From: Hyaloraphidium curvatum
Taxonomy: Eukaryota > Monoblepharomycota > Hyaloraphidiomycetes > Hyaloraphidiales > Hyaloraphidiaceae
Reading direction: 5' to 3'
Assembly: GCA_025558095.1 (NCBI GenBank)
Contig: JAIVFI010000017.1
Location: forward strand, 248,001-312,000
DNA length: 64,000 nt
The position numbers were made by a program, and so were the translations under genes. Below, piece by piece: positions 18,409 through 29,956 of this stretch. Below the pieces are notes generated by a model. The model worked only from the letters and a program-made list of their open reading frames with translations, made no database searches and was not told the origin of the DNA. Position 1 is the stretch's first letter. Each line of letters begins with the position of its first letter.

Positions 18409-20793
18409 CTACTTCTTCTCCTCGCCCCCTCCGCGCTGCGCCAGCGAGATGAACACCTCGGGCTTGACCGAGATGTTGCCCGCCAGCGCCTTCATCCGCT
18501 TCTTGCCCTCCTTCTGCTTCTCCAGGAGCTTCATCTTGCGCGTCACGTCGCCGCCGTAGAGCTTCGCAAGGACGTTCTTGCGGTACGGCCGAATGCTGGG
18601 CCGGGCAAGGATCAGCGTCGATCGAGGCGGCGACGCGGCGGGGCCCACGTCTCCCTGGCAATGATCTTGCCGCCGACCGCAGCCTGGATCACGATCTCGG
18701 CGAGCTGCCGCTCGATCAGCTTGCCCAGCTTCCTGACCATGTCCTTGGCCACGCGCTCGGAGAAAGACCGGTGCAGGACCACCGAGAGCACGTCGACGGG
18801 GTTGCCGTTCAGGAGGATGTTGATCTGCAATGGGCAGTGGATCAGGAACCGCTCATCGGCGGAGGACGGCAGCCCACCTTGACGAGGTCGGCCGACCGGT
18901 ACCCCATCTGCTCGTAGTCGAACGACGCGTACCCCGACGACAGGCTCTTGAGCCGGTCGAAAAAGTCCGTCATGACCTCGTTCATGGGCAGCACCTGCTT
19001 CATGATGATCCTCCGCTCGTCCAGGTACGAGTAGTCCCGCAGCTCGCCCCTGTGGTCTCCGCACAGGGACATCATCGCGCCGAGCTGCTCGGCGGGGAAC
19101 ACGAGGGTGGCGAGGATCATGGGCTCGCGGATGTCCTCGACCTTGTTCATCTCGCTGGCGTCAGGGAAGCCCAGGGGGGTATCGAGGAGCTTGGTGGTGC
19201 CGTCGCGGTAGATGACTGGGCACGAAGCGTCAGAAGGAAGGCGCGACGCGTGTACGAGGGGGCGGACCTTGGTAGGAGACGGTCGGGGTGGTGAGGATCA
19301 CCTCGGCCGAATACTCGGCCTCCAGCCGCTGCCTGAAGACGTCCATGTGCAAGGTGCCCAAGAACCCGAGTCGGTACCCCTGCCCCAGCGCCACCGACGT
19401 CTCTTTCTTCACCGTCACGCTCGCGTCGGTCAGCATCAGCCTCTCCAGCGACTCGGACAGCTTCGGCAGCTCCGACGGGTCGATCGGGTACAGCCCCGCG
19501 AACAGCATGGGTTTGGCGGGGCGGAAGCCGGGCAGCGGTTCGACGGGCGCGCCAAGGTGGTGGAAAGTGTCGCCAACCTGGGATTCAGCGGTGGACTTCA
19601 TCCCCAGGACGACGTAGCCGATCTGCCCCGCGTACCTGCGGCGCACGTCAGCCCAAATGCAGATAACCAGGCCGCAGAACGAGGAACCCACAGAGCTTCC
19701 GCGGGCACCCGGTCGGGGCTCAGGATCCCGATCTGCAGCACCTCGTACCGCTCCCCCGTCCCCGCGCTCTGCACCCTGTCCCCCTTGCGGAGCACGCCGT
19801 CGACCAAGGCCAGCAGGCACACGACGCCCAGGTACGTGTCGTAGGAGCTGTCGAACAGCAGCGCGCGGAGGGGGCGGTCGCGGCTGCCCGCGGGGCCGGG
19901 CACGTCCCGGATGATCCGGGGGAGAATGGATCCGACGTTCAGGCCGGTCTTGGCCGACACGCGCAGGGATTCGTCCCGCTCGAGGTCGAACAGGTTCTGC
20001 AGCTGCCCCGCGACGGCGTCCGGGTCCGCCGTCGCCACGTCCACCTTGTTAAGCACGGGCACCACCCTGAGCCCCTCGGTGAAAGCCAGCCAAAAGTTGG
20101 CGACCGTCTGGGCTTCCACGCCCTGCGCGGCGTCGACGAGGAGCAGCGCGCCCTGGCACGCGGCAAGGCTGCGGCTGACCTCGTAGGAAAAGTCTACGTG
20201 GCCGGGGCAGTCGACCAGGTTCAGGAGGTAGTCTTCGCCCCCGTGGCGGTAGAACATGGAGACGGTCTGGGCTTTGATCGTGATGCCCCGTTTCCGCTCG
20301 ACCTCGAGCTTATCGAGCACCTGGAAGTTCTTGCCGGTGGCGGGGATCTGGATGGACGCCGGTCAGGGAGGGAACCCGGGGGGATGGGCTAAACCAACGG
20401 TGCCCGTCAATTCAAGCAGCCGATCTGCGTGGGATCCGCGTTAGCTGCAGTACGGTGCGCGAGAAGGATGTGGCGCACCTGCCAGCGTGCTCTTGCCGTG
20501 GTCGATGTGCGCTGGACGGTCCCATTGAGCAAACGGACCTCGACGGCCCCCTCCTTGGCCCTCCTACCGATGATGGAAAAGTTGCGTATCCGCTCCGGGG
20601 GAAAGTCGCCCAGGTTTCGGTCCGCAGCGGCCGTGGCGGCCTTCGATCCGCCGGCGGCGCGCCTGGGCGTCGTCGCGCCAAATGTCCGCAAGGAGCCCCT
20701 GGGGGCGCGAACGAAGTCCGGCCTGGCATTGATCGGCTCGAAACACGAGTGCCAGGCCCTGGAGCGGCGGCTGAAGGTCGAAAAGACCCGCAT
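18409..20793 (-). CDS. GUF1: Mitochondrial translation GTPase GUF1 (LepA / EF4)
   Basis: Six or more exons. The chosen ATG at 20793 starts an Arg/Ser-rich presequence ([20 protein letters not shown]) suited to mitochondrial import. GTPase motifs in order: [17 protein letters not shown] (P-loop), [10 protein letters not shown] (G2), DCPGHVDF (G3), NKVD (G4) and SAKTG (G5). These are followed by EF-G-like domains ([33 protein letters not shown]) and the LepA-specific C-terminus ([32 protein letters not shown]), which contacts the peptidyl-transferase region. The family back-translocates or remodels stalled mitochondrial ribosomes. The P-loop and the adjoining segment sit on exons of 33 nt (20479-20511) and 26 nt (20399-20424). 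Confidence 0.93.
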
Positions 20794-20869
20794 TCGCGGG
20801 CTCCAAGTGGACGGTTCACTGGCGACTGAAACAACAAACACACAAACCACCAACCGGCAGACGGCCAGG
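20794..20869. promoter_or_regulatory. 76-bp divergent spacer between GUF1 and UTP12
   Basis: The start codons of the two head-to-head genes are only 76 bp apart, so their promoters and leaders must overlap each other or the coding regions. The frame of GUF1 stays open into this spacer, which leaves a longer GUF1 N-terminus (from about 20877) possible but less likely. Confidence 0.5.
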
Positions 20870-23800
20870 ATGGTCAAGTCCTACCTGCGGTACGCCGAGC
20901 GGGCGGCGTTCGGCGTCATCGCGTCGCCCGACGGCAACGCGGTCTTCCTCGGGCGCGGCGGGCGGCTGGTGGTCGCGCCGGCGCTCGAGCGGTGCGTCGT
21001 GTGGGACGCAAAGACGGCGGCGCGCGTGGCCGAGTGGGCCGACGCCGACGTGCGGCGCGCGCACGTCACCTTCATTGCCGTGGCGCAAAGGGGCGACGTC
21101 GCCGCCGTCGGCTACTCGGACGGCGCGGTGCGGCTGTGGGACACCGCATCCCATTCCCTGAAGGTCGTGCTCAACGGCCACCGCGCGGCAGTGACCGCGC
21201 TGGCATTCGACGCCTCGGGCGGCCGGCTGGCATCGGGCGCCCGCGACACCGACGTCATCGTGTGGGACACCGTGGCGGAGACCGGCGTGGTGAGGCTGCG
21301 CGGGCACAAGAACCTGGTGTCGGGCCTCGCCTTCGTGCCGCACCGGTCTCAGGATGGCGCCGAACCGCGGCCGGAGGACTTCCTGATCTCGGCTTCGACA
21401 GACTCGCTGCTGAAGCTGTGGGACCTGCGCACGCAGCACTGCGTCGAGACCGCCGTCGCGCACCGCTCCGAGCTGTGGGCCATGGCCTACAACCCGGCGA
21501 CGGGTTTCCTGTATACCGCCGCCGCGGACCCGGAGCTGAAAGTGTGGCGGGTGGACCTGGACCTGGTGGCCGCTGAGGCGCCCGCTGCGCAGCCCGCGGG
21601 CGAGGACGGGGAGTCGGCCGCCGCCCGGCCGTCGCCTTTTGTCCCGCTGGGCTCTATTGCTCGCCGCTCTAAGGAGCGCGCCGCCATGCTCCGCCTCGAC
21701 CCGACCGGCACCGTGCTGGGGGTGCAGGCGGCGGACAAGACGGTCGAGTTCATCCGCCTCCTGGACCTCGACGAGGTCAAGAAGCGGCTCGCGCGCAAAC
21801 GCCGGCGGCAACGCGAAAAGGAAAAGGCGGGCAAGGGCAAACCAGCCGCTCCGGACGCGGACGACGACATGCCCGACCCCGGGGCCGGCGACCCCGAGCT
21901 CAACGCCGGCACGCACTTCCGCCCCGCGCACGTGCTCACCCTCCCCGCCAAGGTCCGCTCCTTCGACTTTGCCCTACCCAAGCAACCCGTCCGCGGCTCC
22001 GAACCGTCACTGCTCCTCGCCGCGACCCTCTCCAACAACACTATCGAGCTCTACAACATCCGCACCGAGCAGGGCGCCGAGGAACCCTCCTCCCTCGCCT
22101 ACTCCATCACCCTCCCGGGGCACCGCTCGGACCTCCGCGCCCTCGCTCTCTCGTCCGACGCCGCCCTCCTCCTCTCCGGCTCCTCGGACGGCGCCAAGGT
22201 TTGGAACCTCGCCACCGGTGCCGCCATCCGCACCCTGGCGTCGGGCTACGTGACCTGCTGCGCCTTCGTGCCGGGGGACAAGCACGTCGTCTTGGGGACC
22301 AAGGAGGGCGCGCTGGAGCTGTGGGAGCTGCCCGGTAGCAGCATGCTGGAAAGCCACGAGGCGCACGAGGGGACGCTGTGGGCGATGCAGGTCCGGCCGG
22401 ATAGGAGGGGGCTGGCGACGGGGGGGCAGGACAAGGCGGTCAAGTTCTGGGATTTCGGGTTCGTCGAGAGCAACGGGGTACGTTTGCTGCTCGGTTTCGT
22501 GGTGTTGCGATCGATGTGCTGACTCCGCGCAGACCAAGAAGCTCACCCTCAACCACGTCCGCACGCTGCTCCTCTCGGACCCCGTGCTCGCGCTGTGCCA
22601 CTCCCCCTCGCAATCCTTCCTCGCCGTCTCCCTGCTCGACAGCACCGTCAAGATCTTCCGGCACGACACGCTCAAGTTCCACCTCTCGCTGTACGGCCAC
22701 AAGCTCCCCGTCCTCTCGCTCGACATCTCCTCGGACAACGCGCTCATCGCGACGGGGGGCAGCGACAAGACCGTCAAGATCTGGGGCATGGACTTCGGCG
22801 ACTGCCACCGCAGCCTGATCGCGCACGAGGGCGGCGTCACCGCCCTCAAGTGGGTCTGGGGCACGCACTACCTCTGGACGGTCGGCCGCGACGGCATGGC
22901 CAAGTACTGGGACATGGACGCCAAGGAGATGGTGCAGCAGATTCCCGCGCACCGCTCCGAGGCGTGGTGTCTTGCCGTGGCGCCGCACGGGCGGTTCGTG
23001 GCGACGGGGTCGCACGACAGGAGCGTGAGGGTGCTGGAGCGGACGGACGTGCAGCTGTTCCTGGAAGAGGAGAGGGAGCGGGAGATGGAGGAGGCCGAGG
23101 AGGCGGAGCTGGCCAAGGAGCCGAGGAACGAGGGGGCGATCGGGAGCGGGGTGCCGGACGAGCTGGGCAACCTGCCCGAGAGGGAGGACGGGCCGGACCG
23201 CGCGGGACGCAAGACGGCCGAGGCGCTCAAGGCCGGCGAGGAGATCATGGAAGCCCTGGACGTGTGGGAGGACGACAAGGGCAAGGAGGAAGAGGCGCGC
23301 CGGACCGGGGGCGTTCGCTCGCGAAACCCGTACATCGCCGAGAGCAGGGACCCGGAGATGGAGGCCGAGAAGTACGTGCTCGGCGTCGTCGAGGGCATCC
23401 GGTCGGCGGAGCTGGAGGACGCGCTGCTGGTGCTGCCGTTCGCGAGGGTGACGATGCTGCTGGCCGTTTTGTGCGTCTGGGTCGAGAGGGTGAGTTGTCC
23501 GAATCGTGCCGTGGGGCGGCAAGCACACAGTGTGTACAACGCGATCCTTGCCCATGGGTCACCGTTGAAGTGGAACTCGTGCGAGATTCTTGGCGGCTCT
23601 GCAATTTTGGGCAGCTTTGCTAACCTGATGGCTTGCAGGGATGGAACGTTCCTTTGACTTCACGGATCCTACTCATCCTGTTGCGGACCCACCACAACCA
23701 GCTGGTCGCAACACGCCTGCTCAGGCCTACCTTGGGCAAGATCCAACGTTGGATGCGGCAGAACCTCGAGAAGCAAAAGGTGAGGGTTTGCTTCGTCCAG

Positions 23801-24009
23801 CGGTCTTGTTCGGCGGAGCTGACGGCGTCGGTCAGTCTATGCTCGGATTCAATCTCGCGGCGCTCAAGTTCATCAAGGGCGATTGGATCGCGGCACATTC
23901 CGGGATCTCGGACCTCGTGGACGGCGAGCAGCCGGAACCGGAGAAGGAGGCGCCGGTCGGGAAGGCTGGCAAGCGGAACAAGCGGAAACGGGTAGTGATC
24001 AAGAGCTGA
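20870..24009 (+). CDS. UTP12: UTP12/DIP2/WDR3, WD40 protein of the small-subunit processome
   Basis: Four exons (20870-22477, 22533-23489, 23639-23779, 23836-24009) give 959 aa, close to yeast Dip2. It starts MVKSYLRYAERAAFGVIASP, the family opening, and carries two seven-bladed WD40 propellers with many GH...WD repeats (for example GHRAAVTALAFDASGGRLASG, then VIVWDT). A basic coiled segment (KKRLARKRRRQREKEK) lies at about residues 304-321. After the second propeller comes the Utp12 domain with NVPLTSRILLILLRTHHNQLVATRLL. A Lys-rich nuclear tail ends the protein. It works in the UTP-B subcomplex binding U3 snoRNP during 18S rRNA processing in the nucleolus. Intron 2 is 149 nt; the others are 55-56 nt. 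Confidence 0.95.
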
Positions 24010-24102
24010 TGAGAAAGGAGTATCTACGGATACTGTGTGACAATGTACAGCATGAGGAGTTGATCTGAGGCATGGTCATCAATCGTCAGAGTTTGTGCGA
24101 AA

Positions 24103-27100
24103 CTAAACCCGAATCCGCTTCTTCCGCTGCTCAGCGAGGAAGTCGAACATGTCCTGCTTCCGTTTCGCGACAACGGGAACGTTCGGAGGCTCCCGGGGCC
24201 CCACACGGCAGGTAGAGTTCAGCGAGTACGTTTTGCCGCCAATGACGGCGTGGAGGAGGTTCTTGCTGAGCCGCGAGCGCACGTCCTTGCCAGGAAGTCC
24301 GCGCTCCTTGAGCAGCAGGCGCAGGTTGATCTCGATGTACTCGAGTCCTGCGCCGGCGATGGTGTAGTGGTCCGTCTCGCCGTGCCGGCAGAGGATGACG
24401 TCCGAGCTCGGTGCCACAACGGGACCTTCATCGCACGGGGTCGGTGCTGCGCTCGCGGACTCGCCGAAAGAGCACGGGACCTGCTCGCTGGCATGCAGCG
24501 AATCCCACGTGCGGCTGATGAGGGCCTTGGGGAAGCGGGGGAACACGCGGTCGACCACGTTGCGGAACGCAGGTCCGTACTCGCGCACGCCCTGGGCAAG
24601 CGGAGCGTCGTCAGGCGGGCTATGCACACGGTTATGGCAGCTCGACGCACAGTAATGAGCAGTTCCTTCTCGATCAGCTTCAGGGGCTGGACTTGGTTCA
24701 AGTGCATGCGCTGCGAGCCTTCGTAAGCAAAGGCAGCTGCAAGACTTCGGCTACAAGGCGCACCTTGACCTCGTTGTCCGGGCCTCGGCGGCAAACCAGA
24801 TTCTTGTGCCGGGCTTTGAGCTGCTTGCTGGTCCTCGTGGGCAAGCAGTAAGCTGCACCGCCGTTCAAAGTCAGCCGATCACAGGACGACCAACGCAGCG
24901 CGTCCAACCTTGTATCTCGTTCCAGTCATCCGATCCGAACTTGAAAATGCCGAGCGCAAGCAGAGAGTCCTCCTCGGGCATCATGATCAGCCGGCCCTTG
25001 CGCATCCTGATGATCTGCGGCACAAGCTCCGGGACGAAAACGCCCTTGCACATGTCTATCGTTTTCTGGACCGACTCGGGGAGGATGAGCTCCTTCCTTC
25101 CGCCCCGTGCCTCCTTGGTCTTGGCCCCCTCCGCCTCCTTCTCCAGCTTGGTCCGGTACTTGGCGATCTCTTTCCGCGTGTACGGGTACGCGAACTTCTG
25201 GATGAAGACCGCCGCCTTCGGGGCCGCCTGGTCCACGGGCATCTGGAGAATCTTGGGCACGAGCGCCAGACCCGGGAGCCAGAAGTGCGAGTTTTCGCGC
25301 TGCTGCGTGCGCGCCAGCTTCTGGGCCCATTCGCCGTCCGTCTTCATCAGTTGCTGCGCGCAAACGACCACGGTCAGCAGGCAAAGGAAGGCAGGCTCAA
25401 CGAGGCTCTTACCAGCTGGTGGCGCCAAATGCCGGCGTCGTTCGACTGCGGTCCATGTAGCGCACTCTGGATCGCGTAAGCCTGCGTGACGATCTGGAAG
25501 TTCTGGGTCATCTGGGTCTTGAGCGTCGCAATCTGCTGCTCCGTGAAGATCCTGGCAACGCATGTGAGGATAAGGCTACAAGCTGGGCGCATCAAGGCTT
25601 ACTTCTGTCCCGTGGAGCCCGCCCAGGCGTTGCTAGGAACATTGTCGACGACGGATTCGAGACCGAGGCTGGCCAAGAAGTCGGCATTCTCGCGCAGAAG
25701 TGCCTCGATTTCATCCCCTGCAATGAGGTGTTCAGCAATGATTCGTGTGGCTGCGATGACACAACTCACGGGGAACGGCAAAGTTCTCCACCTCCGCCTC
25801 CTCTCCCTCGGCAAGGTTCTCGGGGTTGTCAAACTCGGCGTCGTCGTCGTCCATGGGCCACGGCGACGGCGCTCGCTGGCTGGCCGCGTCGGCGGTGGAG
25901 CCGCGGACGGTGTCCTGCAGGGACTTGACGAAGGAGTTGTAGCGAGCCTGGTCGACATCCATGTGCAGGCTGTTGAGCAGGGAGTACGGGAGCAGATCTG
26001 GAGGAGATCGATGAGACGGGTTCCTCGGTCGGGCCAAGGCGACAACCTTCGAGCGTCTGAAGATCGAAGTTCTCCAGGGAAAGCCTCTGCCGGGTGCGCT
26101 TGAAAATGGGGTCGTCCGTGGGCAGCACGGCATCGATGGTAAGCTGGGGCTCGGAGTTGAGGAGCTTGGAATCGTCCTGAAGCATCAACTCGATCTCCTC
26201 GTCCAGAGAAATGTCGCCGCTGCGGGGACACGGGTCAACAAAACGAATCAGCCCAGCGGCGCGGCAGCTCACGGGTTCGGCCCTGCGGAAGAAGGCGGTT
26301 CATCGTGCGCAGTGTCCGTCTGCGGAACAACGTCCTCGGAGAAGAAGGCCAGGCCTTCCGAGCCTTCGAGCAGCGCCGACAGGGCCGCCGTAACATCGTC
26401 GTGCTTCTCCTGCAGGGAGCTCCCCAGCTCGACGTGCGGTTCCGACTCGGCAGTGCTCAACAGGGGGAAAACATAGGGCGAGAGTATGTCATTGTCGAGC
26501 TGCCTCCCGAGGTCCTCGCTGCCGGGGATCAGGATCGGAGGCGGCGCGGCCTTCCTGCGCGACGGCGGTGGCATCGCTGCCGCTTCCCGCAGAATGTCGT
26601 CGAGCTCCAGGATTCCTGGTGTCGAATGATCCATGCCATCCATGTTCAGGGCTTGCGATCCGCCGTCCGCGTGCATCTGGGTGGATTGAAACTCCACACC
26701 GAGGAAGCTCGACAGAAAGTCATTGTCCCACTCCGCAACGGAAGACGGCTCCGCCTGCTGCAAACCCTCCACGCCGAAGAGCTGGTGGTCCATGCCAAAG
26801 TCCGCAAAGTCGGACGGAGTCTCGGCCACAGACATGAGGTCGAACTGGATGTTGCTGTCGACAACTCCAGCCGGCTTATGCTCGTTACCGACGGATGTCG
26901 AAGCTCGCCGCGCTGGCTTCTTGGCCGCCGGTACAGCGGGTGCGCTGGCGCGCTTCGCACGCGACGGGCGCTTCTTGGGAAGGAGACCTGGCTTGGCCGA
27001 CTGCAAGTGCGTGGCGAGGCCGACGCGGGCTGCCGACAGGAGCATGTCGTCTTCGAAAGCCGTCTGGAACGACGGCGTTTCCGATTGCGGCGTCGAAGGC

Positions 27101-27960
27101 GTTACGGAGCGCGGAGATTGGACCGCGTGGCGATCCGTAAGAGATTGCGTAGGCTTGGCCAGCGGTCGAGGCACGTTGGCCGGCATAGGGATGGCCAGAG
27201 GGGTGGGGAGCGAAGCAGGCCTCGAGATCTGAGGCGGGGGCTTGATAAGAGACATGAGAGTCATCCTCGATGCACCCTGCTGGTTGTCCTTGGGGGCAGC
27301 TGGTGCTGGTGCGGCCGGCGGTGGTAGCTGTGCGGCCGAAACCGTCGCAGCCGAGCTCGGCCGATGCGCCGGGACAAAGTGCTGGGAGGCACTTCCGCCG
27401 AGTTGAGCCCCGTTCGGTCTCTCCTGCAGTGCCTCGCGGCTCCCTTGGGCGGGGATGGGCCCCGAAAGCGGCCGTGGGACGGCCGACACAGGCACGTTCG
27501 GAGGCCGAGATCCGTCCTTGCGCGACGAATCCAGGACGACGACCGGCGGGGTGTTCGATCCGGAAGACGAAGATCCGACGGAAGCGGCGGCCGGAGGGCG
27601 CTGCTGCGCGGGCGGCGAGCCCTTCTCCGATGGCACGTTCTCGGCGTCGGCCTTCTTGGCGGCCTTCTTCTTCTTCTTCCGAGCCGGGCCCTGGTTGCCG
27701 AGCGGCGGACCGATGCGCTGCTCGGCGATGATGCGCAGCCGCAGCTCCTCGTGGCGCTGCTTGCACTGGTCCAGCGTGCGGCCCGACAGGCCGTGGGCGA
27801 CGAGGTTCCACTTGTCGCCGTGCTTCTCGACGAGGTCGAGCAGCATGTGGTCCTCGAACGCGCTCCACGGGCCGCTCTTGGCCACCTTCGAGCCGCGGCG
27901 CTCGGCGGTGCCGGCCGCGCGGCCCGCCGGCCCGGCGGACGACGACGCCGGCGAGCCCAT
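24103..27960 (-). CDS. Multi-SANT/Myb chromatin protein, GON4L-like
   Basis: Starts at the ATG at 27960 (an upstream GTG is not used). A large first exon is joined by a 52-nt intron near 26219-26270 to the exons continuing to 24103. That splice turns the apparent stop after AGPNP into a continuous NPGDISLDEEIELML. An N-terminal SANT domain (WSAFEDHMLLDLVEKHGDKW ... GRTLDQCKQRHEELRLRI) lies at about residues 28-80. It is followed by a Lys-rich NLS (ARKKKKKAAKK), a long disordered linker, a helical block (AQKLARTQQRENSHFWLPG) and a second SANT-like motif (EDSLLALGIFKFGSDDWNEI ... RTSKQLKARHKNLV). A third, weaker one is GVREYGPAFRNVVDRVFPRF. Such proteins act as chromatin or transcription cofactors. 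GON4L likeness is inferred from the second motif. Confidence 0.7.
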
Positions 27961-28168
27961 GCCGTCCACGCGAATCTTGGCCCGCGCTCGCCCTGCGCCG
28001 ACGCCTCACTCGCCCCGCAGCGCCGCCGTCACAGTGTCGGCAGCCTGCTGGACGAGGTACAGGTCAGGGGACGTGGTGAATTCGCGGTGTTGAACCGCGG
28101 TTGAATAAAGGCAGCTCTCATCAACCGCACTTCGCCGACCTCGCTCGACCTGCGCCGGGCAGCAATTG
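27961..28168. promoter_or_regulatory. Divergent upstream region of the SANT and clathrin-accessory genes
   Basis: The 208 bp between two divergent ATGs (27960 minus, 28169 plus). It must hold both promoters. No distinct element is recognised. Confidence 0.5.
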
Positions 28169-29678
28169 ATGGCGGAGCAAGCGGACGATGACAATTTCGG
28201 AGATTTCGGCGAGGTCGAACCCGCGGCGGACGAGTTCGACGCGTTTGAAGAGCCCGTCCACGCCGAGTCGCGTGAAGTGCCGGACCGCCCCGAGTCGACG
28301 CAGAAGGACGAGCCCGGAGCTGCGGAACACGCCGAGCCGAAATCTGCCTCGAGCTCTGCCTTCGATGACCTCTTTGATTTCCGGGACTCTTTCTCCGCGG
28401 TGCCCCCGGAGGGCGCGATTGTGAACGCGTCGAAGCAACTCGAAGCAGACGCTGCTCCGAGCCCCGCTGTCTTTTCCGGAGAAGCTCAGGACGCTGGTAG
28501 TCTGCTTCGGACGGACTCTGCTGCCGAGGGCGAGTTTTTCGGTCAAGGGGAGACCGAGGTCGTGGGCTCCAGCGCGGAGGCACCGGCGGAAGACGGGACG
28601 GTCTCGGCACCTCTTGAAGACGGGACCCTTTCCGTTCAGAGGGCACCAGTAGCAGACCTAGCTTCTCCATCCCTTCCAAATAGCTCTCCTGAACTCGGCG
28701 ACGCCGTCGCCGTTGTTGAGGGCGAAGAACAACTTGGGAGCCCTCGGACATTTGCTTCCACGGCATCGCCCGTTATCCCCAATGTGGAAGCGGGATATTC
28801 GTCAGCAGCATCGGCACCCATTGAGGCAACTGATGGCGGCGATGTTGACGACGATTTTGGAGATTTCGGAGAAGTGGACGAAACGGCCTCCGCGGGCCCG
28901 GCGTCTCCGATAACCGCGAGAGCACCGCCTGCCGAAGCCCCCGAAACTCTTGGTGCAGCGCCTGACGCGATTGAAGATCGCCAGCAAGCGAGAACATTCG
29001 GCCGTGTGGACTTTTCGTCTGCGGGGGCCATGGCGACTTCATTGAGTTCCCTTTTCGAGGCACTATTTCCCGTCCAGGACGACACGCCTCCGGCAGCGGG
29101 CGATTCGGAACCGTCGAGGCCGCTCCTTGTGGAACGCATGGACGGCAACGGACGCCTTTACCTGGCACCGAATCCGGAGCGCAAGGACGAGGAGTGGTAC
29201 GCGGATTGGCAGCGCCTGGTGGACGCGCCGACGTACGACGAGGAGACGGGTTTGCCACTGTTCCAGTGGCGAAGGAGCCAGATCCGCAAGACGTGGCTGA
29301 AGGCGCTCCAGGTGCCGGTGAATCTGGACGACGTGGGTTCAAAAATCCGTTGGGCGCGAGCACCAGGACTTACGTCCATTGCTTGTTGCCCCAATGCCGC
29401 AGATCTACGCGCCTCCAAAGTCCGTTCGGTCAAAAGCACCATCCGAAGCGAACGTCGAGCAGCCGAAGGCATCATCGGCAGACCCCCTCGCCGCGCGAGC
29501 CTTGGGCATGGACGAGACCGATCTGCGCCAGCTCAGTGTTCTCCAGCTGCGCGACATGGTGAACGCGTTGACCAAGGCCGTGAAGGAGGAGAGCAACGGC
29601 TACAACAAGCTGTTGGACCGGAAGCAGCGGTTGGCTGACGGTGACAGTCTTCGCGGCTTCCCGTACGCCCACCTCTGA
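28169..29678 (+). CDS. Clathrin/AP-1 accessory-like protein (DUF5102, aftiphilin/Laa2-like)
   Basis: Exons 28169-29332 and 29403-29678, with a 70-nt intron, give 479 aa. Acidic adaptor-binding repeats of the FGDFGE type occur at the N-terminus (DDDNFGDFGEVEPA) and again near residue 229 (DDDFGDFGEVDE). These resemble the DFxDF/FGDFG motifs that bind the AP-1 gamma-ear. The conserved domain is LFEALFP ... EWYADWQRLVD followed by ETGLPLFQWRRSQIRKTWL. A C-terminal helix follows (LRQLSVLQLRDMVNALTKAVKEE). The layout fits fungal DUF5102 proteins, which include yeast Laa2-type factors helping clathrin-coat formation at the trans-Golgi or endosomes. The name is inferred from motif style and is not certain. 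Confidence 0.65.
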
Positions 29679-29956
29679 CGCCGCCTCATTCAGAATCCGA
29701 TCGACACAACAAAATGATCGCAACGCTGGTACAGATCGCTCAGGCTCAGTCTGTAAAGGGCAAAAGATAGATCTGCTTGTGTGGTGATCAATTTCCACCC
29801 CTATGGTGATACTCGCGAGCTCACGCCGCGCAGGGAGCAGAGCGCGTTCCCAGTTCGCCCTTTCCTTGCCGCGGCTCGGCCGCCCGCAGCGAGCTATACG
29901 ACGTGATCTTCATTCTTCAAACGACCCCTTGCCATCTCGTCGCGCCGGCTCCCGTC

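Noticed and set aside
26269-27969. The N-terminal SANT frame as a separate gene ending at 26269
   Set aside because: A clean 52-nt GTGAGC...CGCAG intron at its apparent stop continues it in frame into the next exon. The first codon at 27969 is also a GTG, so the ATG at 27960 is used.
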